From Thiomicrorhabdus sp041583835 (lineage in GTDB: Bacteria > Pseudomonadota > Gammaproteobacteria > Thiomicrospirales > Thiomicrospiraceae), in NCBI RefSeq assembly GCF_041583835.1, contig NZ_JBFHFC010000002.1, positions 124,001-188,000 of the forward strand: DNA of 64,000 bases. Direction: 5' to 3'. The translations under genes and the position numbers were made by a program. This document shows, in pieces, positions 54,653 through 63,404 of the stretch. Each line of letters opens with the position of its first letter. Position 1 is the first letter of the stretch. The notes below the pieces were generated by a model, which was not told the origin of the DNA, made no database searches, and worked only from the letters and a program-made list of their open reading frames with translations.

Positions 54653-55361
54653 TTATTTGTTTTGGTGTCGTTGTCGTTGTCGCTCTTGGGCGAATTCAAT
54701 TCTTTTGGGTTCGGTGTAGAGTCTCTCCAGAAGGATGAATGTAAAATCCAAAATGTCTTCGGCATCTTCAGTGGTTAGGATTCCCTCGTGTGCACCATCA
54801 TTGCCGTCATCTTTAATGCAGTTAGATAGTTCCTTTAAGGATTCGGGGAGTATGTTATTGTCAAATAACCAAGGCAATCTGAGCCCTAAGTTTCTTCGAA
54901 CTCTATTATTTAGCCCTGTTGTTTCATCATTATCGGATGGAAGGAGCTCTTTAGTTGCAAGGTCTAAACAGAGTCTGAACATCGTTGATGCTGCATTGTT
55001 ACAGCCAATCGAAAGACATGAAGCACCTTCTTCAAAAATGTCATGAATGTTTTTTGGTAAATGCTCGGGGGGGTAACCTTTTTTCGCCGTCTAGGATGTT
55101 TACGATATGTTCTACGTCTACGATTTTATTGGCAGAAAAAGTTAAAGTATTTAGTCCATTATTAATCACTCTTTCATATCCAGCATCAGGAGACTTTTGT
55201 GAGACGAAAAACATAGTTGGTCTCATGCAGTTCCTACAGGAACAAAAAACCTCGAAGCAGTTTTGCCAGTTGTTTTTCTTCTCTATAAAAACTTGGTCGA
55301 GTAAATCAAAGGTTATTTGTTTTGCATTGCATCTGGGACAATCTGCGACTAACTCTGACAC
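54653..55361 (-). pseudogene. DUF4145-like protein split by a run of seven C
   Basis: The first part (GTG start at 55361) has a zinc ribbon CPRC...CRNC and reads to about 55073. There a run of seven C on the minus strand (55073-55067) breaks the frame. The other frame then continues without a gap as EHLPKNIHDIFEEGASCLSI and the helical core AASTMFRLCLDLATKEL, ending at 54653. Both halves together give 235 residues of the DUF4145 layout. A one-base loss in the run, or a +1 shift, restores it. It may be a pseudogene, a phase-variable or slippage-controlled gene, or a sequencing error. Confidence 0.82.
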
Positions 55362-55419
55362 TTTTCTTCTCTCCTGATAATTAGGTGGTCATAAGGTGCG
55401 TATTTTGAAAATGATTTTC

Positions 55420-56040
55420 TTATGAGGATATGTATTCGAATAAATTTGATAGATATAAAAACAGTATTGAAAGGTTCTGTGCAAACCACTTTAGAGAGTC
55501 ACCTATTCCAAATATGGCTTCCCAAACGGTAATAGCGGTGAGTATCAGTATATAGTGATTAGTCCTAGACTGTAGGGTGGCTAGCTTACCTTCAACGTAG
55601 ATAATTTCTCCCCATTCATTTGTCCCGTATTTCTCGTCTGTACCGTGGTATGGGTCGAATTGGTGGGTCACGATGTCTTGATTTGTAGCTGCTGGGGATA
55701 ATTTCATTGAATACCAATAGCCGCCGTCCAACGCAAATGTTATTCCATCAAGAAACACTTCTTCAGTTTGATTGGGGTTTAAAGAGGGGAGTGTTATGTT
55801 CTTACGGATTGTATTGTTTGATTGAGACGCTCGATGTTCAAAGTTTGAGAAAGTCAGTTTGGCCCCAGTGAATACATGGTTGGATATGTTCTTTATCTTG
55901 ATGTACAGGTCTAAAGGTTGGCCTTGTATGGGGAGAGTTGGATTTCGTTTAAAACTTTTTGAAAGTCTTGGTTTGAAAACCAATTCTATCCTTATTTCAA
56001 CGCTTTCTTTTGTTTGAGAAGTAGGGTTGGAGTCGCCCAT
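55420..56040 (-). CDS. Island protein with C-terminal membrane anchor
   Basis: The 206-residue protein has a beta-rich N-terminal region (about 14-130) resembling a CARDB- or immunoglobulin-like fold: GQPLDLYIKIKNISNHVFTGAKL and LNPNQTEEVFLDG. A hydrophobic C-terminus (about 158-205) probably anchors it. It is the first gene of the leftward cassette with the DUF4145-like, KAP and membrane genes. Function unknown. Confidence 0.65.
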   Translation of the reverse strand: MGDSNPTSQTKESVEIRIELVFKPRLSKSFKRNPTLPIQGQPLDLYIKIKNISNHVFTGAKLTFSNFEHRASQSNNTIRKNITLPSLNPNQTEEVFLDGITFALDGGYWYSMKLSPAATNQDIVTHQFDPYHGTDEKYGTNEWGEIIYVEGKLATLQSRTNHYILILTAITVWEAIFGIGDSLKWFAQNLSILFLYLSNLFEYISS

Positions 56041-56298
56041 CCTGTTGTCCTTGAAGAATTTTTAATGAGACTTGATATTAATACTTGCTTATTTTTGAGT
56101 CAATTGAATGTGAACGTTGGTGCAGGATATCAAGAAGTAGTTGTATAGGGTGTTGAAGTTCCGGAAACCAAATTGTGCCATATTTGTGGCGTTGCTGAAG
56201 TATTGCGTAGTATATTGCGGTACATTTATGTCACATTTCGAAAGCGGCAGGTTTGTAACTTGTTGAAATTTAAATAAATTAATTTTTAGAACAATGCC
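56041..56298. other. Non-coding right end of the island
   Basis: AT-rich DNA between the last cargo gene and the right repeat. I see no gene, tRNA or strong hairpin here. Promoter sequences for the leftward cassette should lie in this stretch, but none is clear enough to call. Confidence 0.5.
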
Positions 56299-56343
56299 CT
56301 CATAATCGATAGGTCCACGGTTCAAGTCCGTGAGGGCCCACCA
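56299..56343 (+). repeat. attR: Right attachment site, copy of the tRNA 3' end
   Basis: A perfect 45-base copy of 46608-46652, from the anticodon loop through CCA. It lacks the 5' half of the tRNA, so it is not a second tRNA gene. It marks the island's other end. Confidence 0.93.
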
Positions 56344-56432
56344 TTCATTTCGCATAGATTCAAGCTTTCAGGTTTTATCCCTTTTACTCGTCAGCAAAAT
56401 AAACGCGGGCCTTGGCTGTTCGATTAGCCGTT

Positions 56433-57461
56433 TTAGAGTGACAGGTAGCTGGCCGCTTCTTTGTCATCTATTGGTTCGTAGGTTCTTTCCGGTGCCGGGA
56501 ATCCACAGCTTGTACCGTCTTTGACGCGAACGGATTCTTCCCATGGCAACTTGTATTTGCCTTCGGCCAAGTCGGTCATATAGGTGTAAGGACAATCCAT
56601 TGCACCACCTTTAACAGCTACGTATCCACGGTGTCCGAATTGATAGATGTTGTTTTCGACGCCCCAGGTAATTCGGGCTTCGTCTACCAGGTCGGGACGC
56701 ACTTCAGCGGTGATGATTTCATCCGGAATTCCGTTGCCTTCGACAATTGGCGTGCCGTCGAAATTGACGATCATGCCTTCGCCCATCGAGTTGAATGTGC
56801 CGTCGGTTCCTGCAAGACAGACGTTGGCTGTGACCATCAGGTTGCAAAACGAGTTGGCCTGGTTGGTGATTTTCCAGCTGTGTCTGATCGGTGCGGTGTA
56901 ACCTGCGGTACGCAGCATGATGTTGGCACCTTTATAAGCGCATTCTCTGGCCATTTCAGGGAACATGCCGTCATGACAGATAATCAGGGCCAGTTTCGAG
57001 CCGTTAGGGCCGTCACAGACCGGGATTCCTAGGTTGCCCGGTTCCCAAGGCTCGACCGGAACCCAAGGGTGCAGTTTGCGGTAGAACAGTTTGATGTCAC
57101 CGTTGTCGTCGATGATGATTCCGGTGTTGTAAGGGTAGCCGTTCGGGTTGTATTCCATGATCGAGAAACATCCCCATATGTGGTTTTCTCGACATGCATT
57201 CCGGAACGCTTGCACTTCCGGTCCGTCGCGATGGCACATGATTTCATCGCTGGTGTCCATTGACAGTCCGTGCAGGCAGTATTCTGGAAATACGACCAGA
57301 TCCATGGTCGGCATCTGGTTTCTAGCTTTTTTGACAAGATTACAGACGTTTTGAGTTTCTTGTGCAAGATCTTCGGGTGTTTTGACGTTGGGCAGTTGTT
57401 TTTGAACCAGTCCGATAACAACACCTTTGTCAGATTTATTAAGGCCTCCGAGTCCACTCAT
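56433..57461 (-). CDS. amiF: Formamidase
   Basis: This nitrilase-family amidase of 342 residues has the catalytic triad Glu60 (FPEYCLHG), Lys129 (YRKLHPW) and Cys162 (ICHDGMFPE). The Lys-Cys spacing of 33 matches AmiF. GYTAPIRHSWKITNQANSF and the overall length also fit formamidase, which releases ammonia and formate from formamide. It lies at the end of a leftward operon with an alpha/beta hydrolase and an NCS1 permease. Another short aliphatic amide cannot be excluded as substrate. Confidence 0.9.
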   Translation of the reverse strand: MSGLGGLNKSDKGVVIGLVQKQLPNVKTPEDLAQETQNVCNLVKKARNQMPTMDLVVFPEYCLHGLSMDTSDEIMCHRDGPEVQAFRNACRENHIWGCFSIMEYNPNGYPYNTGIIIDDNGDIKLFYRKLHPWVPVEPWEPGNLGIPVCDGPNGSKLALIICHDGMFPEMARECAYKGANIMLRTAGYTAPIRHSWKITNQANSFCNLMVTANVCLAGTDGTFNSMGEGMIVNFDGTPIVEGNGIPDEIITAEVRPDLVDEARITWGVENNIYQFGHRGYVAVKGGAMDCPYTYMTDLAEGKYKLPWEESVRVKDGTSCGFPAPERTYEPIDDKEAASYLSL

Positions 57462-57509
57462 TGTTTACTCTCCTTATCGAAATTTTAAATTGTATTTTGT
57501 AGGGGGGAA

Positions 57510-57529
57510 GAGCGGTCGAACGACCGCTC
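57510..57529. repeat. Hairpin between hydrolase and formamidase genes
   Basis: GAGCGGTC-gaac-GACCGCTC is a perfect 8-bp stem in the 80-base gap. It lacks a T-run leftward, so it may be an mRNA processing or stability element rather than a terminator. Confidence 0.7.
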
Positions 57530-57541
57530 GAGATGACGAGA

Positions 57542-58555
57542 TTAGCTCGCTAAAAGTTCTTTTAGGGCATCGTCAATGAATGTGACATCAACCGGGTTTA
57601 GCCCAGGGCCGCCTGCGAAATGTCCCCAGATGGAAGGAATCGGGCGGAACTCGGCATTTGGCATTTTGCTGACTTCGTACTCGTTGTCTTCCGGTGGGAA
57701 GTAAAGGTCGGTTGCACCCGGCATGACGATCGCTTTGGCCGTGATCGATCCAAGCGCTTTTTCGAAATCGCCGTTATAGATCGGGTTGGCACTGATGTCG
57801 CCGTACTGCCAAGTCCATAGCATTGCCAGAAGGTTGTTGGCATCGCGATCCAGGAAGAAGCCTTCCCAGAAAGCAACCAGAAAGTCTTCAAGTGAAGAGT
57901 ATCCTAGTTCTTTAAACAGCTCTTCTCTGTAGAAAGGTTGTGAGAAGCCCCAGCCTGCGTAAACGCGAGCCATGGCTCTTAGGCCTTTTGTAGGCGGTGT
58001 TTTGTACCAGCCGTGTTCAAAAGCGGCGTCTGCAGTCAAGGCAGCCTTAACCCCTTCCAGGAATACGAAGTTGTGGACGGAGGTTTTAGCGGAACCGCAG
58101 AAAGGTGCGATACGCTCAACCATGTCAGGGTATTGCGCTCCCCACTGGTAAGTCTGCTGTGCACCCATTGACCAACCTGCAACCAAAGCGATCTTTTCGA
58201 TTCCGAACTCTTCCGTTACCAGTTTGTGCTGAGCGGTGACGTTATCGAAAAGTGTCGTTCCCGGAAAGCGAGCCTGGTCATAAGGTGCCGGCGTATTGCT
58301 TGGCGATGAAGAAAGACCGTTACCCAGCATGTTTGGAATGATGATGAAGTATTTGTCAGGGTCCATGGCCATACCAGGGCCGACAAGCCATTCATTGTCA
58401 TAGTGTTGTCCCGAGTACCAAGTTGGGTAAACGATCACGTTGTCTTTTGCTTCGTTTAGCGTACCGAACGTTTTATAAGCTAATTTAGCGTCACGTAGCG
58501 TTGCGCCACCTTGGGTGACAAAGTCACCCAGTTCGAAAAATTTATAGTCACTCAC
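57542..58555 (-). CDS. MetX-like alpha/beta hydrolase
   Basis: The 337-residue protein has the MetX-type fold with nucleophile elbow GWSMGAQQ (Ser129), PGATDLYFPPED with the acid and IWGHFAGG with the catalytic His. It lacks the GCRGSTGP signature of homoserine acyltransferases; the matching place reads NMLGNGLSSSPSNTPAPYDQ. It is therefore more likely a hydrolase than MetX. Its position between an NCS1 permease and formamidase suggests hydrolysis of an imported nitrogen compound. Confidence 0.85.
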   Translation of the reverse strand: MSDYKFFELGDFVTQGGATLRDAKLAYKTFGTLNEAKDNVIVYPTWYSGQHYDNEWLVGPGMAMDPDKYFIIIPNMLGNGLSSSPSNTPAPYDQARFPGTTLFDNVTAQHKLVTEEFGIEKIALVAGWSMGAQQTYQWGAQYPDMVERIAPFCGSAKTSVHNFVFLEGVKAALTADAAFEHGWYKTPPTKGLRAMARVYAGWGFSQPFYREELFKELGYSSLEDFLVAFWEGFFLDRDANNLLAMLWTWQYGDISANPIYNGDFEKALGSITAKAIVMPGATDLYFPPEDNEYEVSKMPNAEFRPIPSIWGHFAGGPGLNPVDVTFIDDALKELLAS

Positions 58556-58590
58556 GATGTCTATATCTCCATTGTTTGTTGATTAAATTC

Positions 58591-59961
58591 TTATTTGGCG
58601 GCAGGTGCTGCTGCTTTATCGCTGCTGGTAGACATGATTGCCCAGTAAGCCAAACCACCGATGACCGCTGAAGAAACCGCTGTTGATAATCCAGGGAAAG
58701 ATTTTTCAACGATGAACGCGGCTACAGAACCGATAGCCCAAGCGATGAACGCTTTTGGACGCCAGTCTGTGTCGATTTCAGAGTCTTTTCTCAATAGGTA
58801 TTGGTCGATCAGGATGATGGCACCGATAGGAGGAACGATAATTCCAAGCAGGCTTAGCCATTCGATGAAGAAAGCCCAAACGTTGGTTGTGGCGATGACG
58901 ATACCAATCGCACCAAGAATGACGGCAAGAAGACGCATGTGGCTTCCTAGGATACGTGACCAACCGGTTGCAGCGTTATACAAGCAGTGCGAACAGACCG
59001 AACCAAGGTTAAGCAGTAAGAAGACAAAAGCGACCACAGCCAACCAACCGACGTTTTGAGCAATCATGTAACCGAACATGTTGTCGGCACCGAATGGGTT
59101 TGCATCCGGAACGGCTAGGGCGGCTGTCATGACGCCACCAACCAGCATGGCGATCATGTTGGCGAACGGGAAGGCGCTGAATGTAGCGACTAATGAACTT
59201 TTAGAGTCTTTTGCCCAACGGTTGAAGTCACCGGTCACCGTACCTGCGTCGATGAATAGTGCGATTACCATGGTAAGGCCGATACCGAAGGCCATTGGTA
59301 CTTCAGGGTTGTTTCCAGGGTAAGCTGCGATTTGCGCCCAGGTAGTTGTGCTGGCAGCGTCAAATGCAACCCATAGACCAAGGATGACGAACAATGGGGC
59401 GGAAATCATACCGATCCAGTGCAGTCCTCGAACACCCATGAAGGTAATTGCGATATATAAGATACCGGCGATGATCGCCATCATCGTATAGTTGATCTGG
59501 AAGGCGCTGTTTATCAATGCGCCGGTAATCCCGGTTTGTACGGCAAACCATCCCAGTAACAGGGTGGCTAACAATCCCGAGGCGAAAACATATCCTTTGC
59601 GCCCGAAGACGATACTGGCGATAAGTGCAAAGTTATACCCTTTTTTGGTTCCAAGCAGTCCTAAACCACCGACATAGGCAAACATCAACAAGTTACCGAT
59701 AATCATCGCCCATAAGGCATCTACAAATCCCATTCCCATTACAAGTAATGAACCTGTCATTGCACCTGTGATGATCATTGGGAAGCCGATCCATACCATG
59801 CTTACCGAGAACATGCTTCGTCTTGCTTTTGCAGGAACGGCACAGTGTTCGTATTCCTCACCGAGGACGTGATCCACTTCCTCTTCGATATGCTCTATGG
59901 CCTCTTCATATTCATCAAGTTTTGACGGCTTTCCCGTCATTTTTTGCTCCAAACCGGACAT
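58591..59961 (-). CDS. NCS1 family permease (cytosine-permease-like)
   Basis: The 456-residue protein has about twelve membrane helices and the family segments VWIGFPMIITGAMTGSLL near residue 57 and DAGTVTGDFNRWAKD, similar to CodB. A charged 45-residue N-terminus rich in Glu precedes the first helix. It probably imports a nucleobase-like or amide compound. A strong SD (AAGGAGGT) precedes the start, and a sigma-54-like promoter lies upstream at 60104-60120. Confidence 0.9.
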   Translation of the reverse strand: MSGLEQKMTGKPSKLDEYEEAIEHIEEEVDHVLGEEYEHCAVPAKARRSMFSVSMVWIGFPMIITGAMTGSLLVMGMGFVDALWAMIIGNLLMFAYVGGLGLLGTKKGYNFALIASIVFGRKGYVFASGLLATLLLGWFAVQTGITGALINSAFQINYTMMAIIAGILYIAITFMGVRGLHWIGMISAPLFVILGLWVAFDAASTTTWAQIAAYPGNNPEVPMAFGIGLTMVIALFIDAGTVTGDFNRWAKDSKSSLVATFSAFPFANMIAMLVGGVMTAALAVPDANPFGADNMFGYMIAQNVGWLAVVAFVFLLLNLGSVCSHCLYNAATGWSRILGSHMRLLAVILGAIGIVIATTNVWAFFIEWLSLLGIIVPPIGAIILIDQYLLRKDSEIDTDWRPKAFIAWAIGSVAAFIVEKSFPGLSTAVSSAVIGGLAYWAIMSTSSDKAAAPAAK

Positions 59962-60103
59962 GGCTGGACCTCCTTTTAAGTTGGCTTTGTTAAGTCTTGA
60001 AATAAAAAAAGAAAAAATGTTTTGGTTGGTAAACAGTGCGCAACTGTTTGGTGAGAAGGGAGATTAACGGCTTTGTAGATTAGCCTTCTCTGAGGTGCAT
60101 ATA

Positions 60104-60120
60104 AGCATTATTCATTCCAA
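60104..60120 (-). promoter_or_regulatory. Sigma-54-like promoter of the permease operon
   Basis: On the minus strand TTGG-AATGAATAAT-GCT has GG and GC separated by exactly 10 bases, matching the -24/-12 elements of RpoN promoters in spacing and key bases. Expected start of transcription is near 60093. Confidence 0.5.
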
Positions 60121-60414
60121 GAATAAATATTTACGGTAATTCAACAGTTGCGGTATTTTGCGACTAATTAAGCAATCAATAATGTTTTTTGTTGGTGCTT
60201 TATTTGTAATTTTTGGTGCTTTGGGTCAGGTTGTGAAAGGAGGGTTTTTAGGATTGAATTTGTTAGTTTTTTCGTCAACTTTGTTAATAAATGTAATCTT
60301 TTGTAGCTATTTGTTGTCTTTTGTTGGTGCAGGGACGCTGTTTGTTTGTGCTGAAATAGGTATGAATTGTCCGGTTTTTACTTAACCTGTTGAAAACTAA
60401 GGTTAAATGTTATG

Positions 60415-60430
60415 TGGCCATTTTGGTGCT
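60415..60430 (+). promoter_or_regulatory. Sigma-54-like promoter of the ABC operon
   Basis: TGGCCATTTTGGTGCT has GG (60416-60417) and GC (60428-60429) at the required 10-base spacing, with TGGC and TGCT conserved. Transcription would start near 60441, just before the SD and ATG at 60464. Confidence 0.5.
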
Positions 60431-60463
60431 ATGAGTTTGATGAAGAATATATCAGGAGTGATT

Positions 60464-61249
60464 ATGACCTCGTCAAGCATCTGGATTTCAGATCTAACCC
60501 ATTATTATAACAAGAAGCAGACTAAGCCGACATTGGACAATATCAATCTAATGATTCCAAAAGGACAGCTAACTGCTTTGATTGGCCGAAGCGGCTGCGG
60601 TAAATCAACATTATTACAAATGATTGCGGGGCTTTTGATGCCGTCAGAAGGCGCTGTGCGAATTAATGCACAAACCGTAATCAAGCCGAGTGCAAAGTGG
60701 AACATGATGTTTCAGAAACCATCCTTGTATCCATGGATGACGGTACGTGAAAACGCCGCTTTAGGGTTGGTGTTCGCAGGTACTTATAAAGAGAAAGCGG
60801 ATCGTGTCGAAGATTTGTTGGATATGGTCGGATTGGCCGAGCATAAAGATAAAAACGTTCAACAATTGTCAGGTGGTCAGCAGCAGAGGGTTGCATTGGC
60901 GCGTTCTTTGGCAACGGAGCCGGAAGTATTGCTTTTGGATGAACCTTTCTCGGCGTTGGATGCATTTACGCGTGTTGCCCTACAGACTGAGGTGGCGCAG
61001 ATTTGTCACGAACAGAACATTACGATGGTATTGGTTACTCATGACATTGAGGAATCGATCGCAATGGCTGACAAAGTCGTGATTATGAGTCATAACCCGG
61101 GACAGATTGTCGGTTCAATGGATGTGCCTCTTGATTATCCGCGTGATCGTAATGCGCCGGAATTTATGGAGCTAAAAGATAAGTTGTTCAATGAGTTTGA
61201 ACAGATCGATTTAGCCAAGCAGAAAGAATTGGAATTGCAAGTTTCTTAG
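60464..61249 (+). CDS. NitT/TauT-type ABC transporter ATP-binding protein
   Basis: The ATG at 60464 behind AGGAG gives 261 residues; a longer upstream reading would run into the promoter. The protein has Walker A LIGRSGCGKST, the Q-loop MMFQKPSLYPWMTV, signature LSGGQQQR, Walker B LLLDEPFSALD and the switch His in LVTHDIEESI. It powers uptake together with the next two genes, as in nitrate, taurine or cyanate transporters. Confidence 0.95.
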   Translation: MTSSSIWISDLTHYYNKKQTKPTLDNINLMIPKGQLTALIGRSGCGKSTLLQMIAGLLMPSEGAVRINAQTVIKPSAKWNMMFQKPSLYPWMTVRENAALGLVFAGTYKEKADRVEDLLDMVGLAEHKDKNVQQLSGGQQQRVALARSLATEPEVLLLDEPFSALDAFTRVALQTEVAQICHEQNITMVLVTHDIEESIAMADKVVIMSHNPGQIVGSMDVPLDYPRDRNAPEFMELKDKLFNEFEQIDLAKQKELELQVS

Positions 61250-61286
61250 GATTTATAAATTAACATTCCCGACAAGGAGAGCCACC

Positions 61287-62537
61287 ATGTGTCAATACTG
61301 TACTGATGACGAATTATCAAAATTGGACTATAAGTTTAATCCGCAAAAAGGGCGCCGAGAATTTATTCTTGATAGCCTTGCAACAGCCGGGGGATTGACG
61401 GCAGCGATGAGTTTGCCGATGGATGCCTTGGCGAATATGGAAATGCCGGACGACGAAGTCGTACGAATCGGTTACCTGCCGATTACGGATGCGAGTGCCT
61501 TGTTGGTGGCGCATGCAATGGGCTTCTTTGAAGACGAAGGACTAAAGGTTGAAAAGCCGACTTTGATTCGCGGTTGGTCTCCTTTGATCGAAGGGTTTGC
61601 CGCTAAGAAGTTTAACTTGGTGCATTTCCTGAAGCCGATTCCGGTTTGGATGCGATATAACAACAAATTCCCGGTAAAAATTACAGGTTGGGCACATACC
61701 AACGGTTCAGGATTGGTTGTCGGTAAACACACCGGTGTAGAAAAATTCGAAGATCTAGGTGGTAAGCAGATCGCCGTGCCTTACTGGTATTCAATGCATA
61801 ACATCGTGTTGCAAATGGCGCTTAAGAATGCCGGTTTAGAACCTGTTATTCAAGACCAGACCGATGAACTTAAACCGAATCAGGTTAACTTGCAGATCAT
61901 GCCTCCACCGGATATGCCGCCTGCATTGGCAGCGAAAAAGATTGATGCGTTCATCGTTGCAGAACCGTTTAACGCAGCAGGTGAAGTTTTAGCCGGTGCG
62001 AAGATGTTGCGCTTTACCGGTGACGTTTGGAAGAACCACCCATGTTGTGTTGTGTGTATGCATGACGAGCACGTAGACAAGAAGAAAGAGTGGTCTCAAA
62101 AAGTAATGAATGCGGTTGTTCGCGGTGCTTTGTATGCACAAGAGAACAAAGAAGAAGTGGCGAAAATGCTTTCTCGTGAAGGTAAGCGTTACTTACCGAT
62201 GAAAGCGAAAGTGGTCTTGAAAGCGATGACGGATTATGCGCCTTCGCATTATGCGGAACCGGACGCGATCAAGCATGAAGATTGGGGTGTGGGACGAATC
62301 GATTTCAACCCTTATCCATATCCTTCAGCCACTAAGTTCATTATTGACGAACTTAAGAATACGTTGGTTGCGGGTGACAAGACCTTCCTTAACGATTTGG
62401 ATACGGACTTTGTCGTCAACGACTTGGTGAATTACGATTATGTTAAAAACGCGATGGATAAGTTTGGTGTTTGGGATAAAGTTCCCGGCGTAAATCCAGC
62501 GAATCCAACGGAGCGTGAAGAGGTGTTTGTATTATGA
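61287..62537 (+). CDS. NrtA/CmpA-like substrate-binding protein with Tat signal
   Basis: The 416-residue protein starts with MCQYC and a charged segment, then a twin-arginine signal (GRREFILDSLATAGGL) near residues 22-40. The mature domain has the NMT1/NrtA-type fold: GYLPITDASALLVAHAMGFF, then WSPLIEGFAAKKFNLVHFL. An SBP exported folded by Tat suggests a bound cofactor or tightly bound ligand. The CxxC before the Tat motif is unusual. Substrate unknown; a nitrogen compound is inferred from neighbours. Confidence 0.9.
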   Translation: MCQYCTDDELSKLDYKFNPQKGRREFILDSLATAGGLTAAMSLPMDALANMEMPDDEVVRIGYLPITDASALLVAHAMGFFEDEGLKVEKPTLIRGWSPLIEGFAAKKFNLVHFLKPIPVWMRYNNKFPVKITGWAHTNGSGLVVGKHTGVEKFEDLGGKQIAVPYWYSMHNIVLQMALKNAGLEPVIQDQTDELKPNQVNLQIMPPPDMPPALAAKKIDAFIVAEPFNAAGEVLAGAKMLRFTGDVWKNHPCCVVCMHDEHVDKKKEWSQKVMNAVVRGALYAQENKEEVAKMLSREGKRYLPMKAKVVLKAMTDYAPSHYAEPDAIKHEDWGVGRIDFNPYPYPSATKFIIDELKNTLVAGDKTFLNDLDTDFVVNDLVNYDYVKNAMDKFGVWDKVPGVNPANPTEREEVFVL

Positions 62538-63352
62538 GTGTAGTGTCAGACTCGTTGGGCCAACTATCGGTTGGCTTTAAAAAATTACCGCCTTGGTTGC
62601 AGGGATTTGTTAATGCAGTAATAGGGATGGGGATTCTCCTGTTCCTATGGTGGATTGGTGGTGTTTTGATCGAGTCAAACCCCGACACGGAAGCGTTTGC
62701 CGCTTTCGCGCCGGCTCCGGCCTTAACAGCCTTATGGGAATTAATTGGTTCGAACTATTTGTGGGAGACCATCTATTCCAGTTTGTATCGAATCCTGATC
62801 GGACTTTTCTGGGGGATTCTAATCGGTGTACCGGTGGGTATTCTGGTTGGGTATTTCTTACCGGTTCGTCAGGTTGCCAATATGCCGTTCCAGTTTTTAC
62901 GAATGATCAGTCCGTTGGCTTGGATGCCGATTGCGGTACTGGCTTTTGAAACCTGGGATGCTGCGATTATCTTCTTGTTGGTCATGGCGACGGTATGGCC
63001 GATTGTTTTCGGTACGGCGCACGGTGTGCAACGTATTGACCCTAACTGGTTCCGAGTGGCTCGTAACCTTGGGGCCGACGGTTATCAAATGCTGAGACGC
63101 GTGATTATGCCGGCGATTGCTCAGGATGTATTTGCGGGTATTCGTTTGGCGGTTGGTGTTGCTTGGGTTGTCTTGGTTCCTGCCGAGTACCTTGGGGTAA
63201 CGTCCGGCTTAGGTTATGCGATCAACGATGCAAGGGATACGTTGGATTATGATACCTTGGCTGCTATGGTTGTCGTGATCGGGGCGATCGGGTTCTTACT
63301 GGATTTCATCGCTGTGAAATTGATCAAACGTTATTCATGGCATGTTGAATAA
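62534..63352 (+). CDS. NitT/TauT-type ABC transporter permease
   Basis: The 272-residue protein has about six membrane helices and the EAA-like loop ARNLGADGYQMLRRVIMPAI used to contact the ATPase. It overlaps the binding-protein gene by four bases (ATGA). It completes a three-gene transporter that is followed by a terminator. Confidence 0.94.
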   Translation: MSVVSDSLGQLSVGFKKLPPWLQGFVNAVIGMGILLFLWWIGGVLIESNPDTEAFAAFAPAPALTALWELIGSNYLWETIYSSLYRILIGLFWGILIGVPVGILVGYFLPVRQVANMPFQFLRMISPLAWMPIAVLAFETWDAAIIFLLVMATVWPIVFGTAHGVQRIDPNWFRVARNLGADGYQMLRRVIMPAIAQDVFAGIRLAVGVAWVVLVPAEYLGVTSGLGYAINDARDTLDYDTLAAMVVVIGAIGFLLDFIAVKLIKRYSWHVE

Positions 63353-63367
63353 ATGATGTTTTAAGAG

Positions 63368-63398
63368 ACGGTTGCAGGGTTTCCCGCAACCGTTTTTT
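63368..63398 (+). terminator. Rho-independent terminator after the ABC operon
   Basis: ACGGTTGC-a-GGG-ttt-CCC-GCAACCGT is followed by TTTTT. It ends the ABC operon 16 bases after the stop. Confidence 0.92.
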
Positions 63399-63404
63399 CC
63401 GTTG

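Larger units (their letters stand above)
59962..60463. promoter_or_regulatory. Divergent control region of the amide locus
   Basis: This 502-base gap separates the leftward permease operon and the rightward ABC operon. It holds a sigma-54-like promoter in each direction. It also holds AAACAGT-gcgca-ACTGTTT at 60031-60049 and the sequence CGCAACTGTT at 60039-60048, with an inverted copy AACAGTTGCG at 60145-60154. A short ORF at 60158-60385 looks like chance. Confidence 0.6.

Noticed and set aside
56299..56343. Second tRNA gene
   Set aside because: Only the 3' part from the anticodon loop is present, without D-arm or 5' acceptor strand. It is an attachment-site copy.
60158..60385. Hydrophobic 75-residue reading frame in the divergent control region
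   Set aside because: No SD, strongly T-rich DNA that gives Phe/Leu/Val by composition, and it lies among promoter elements.
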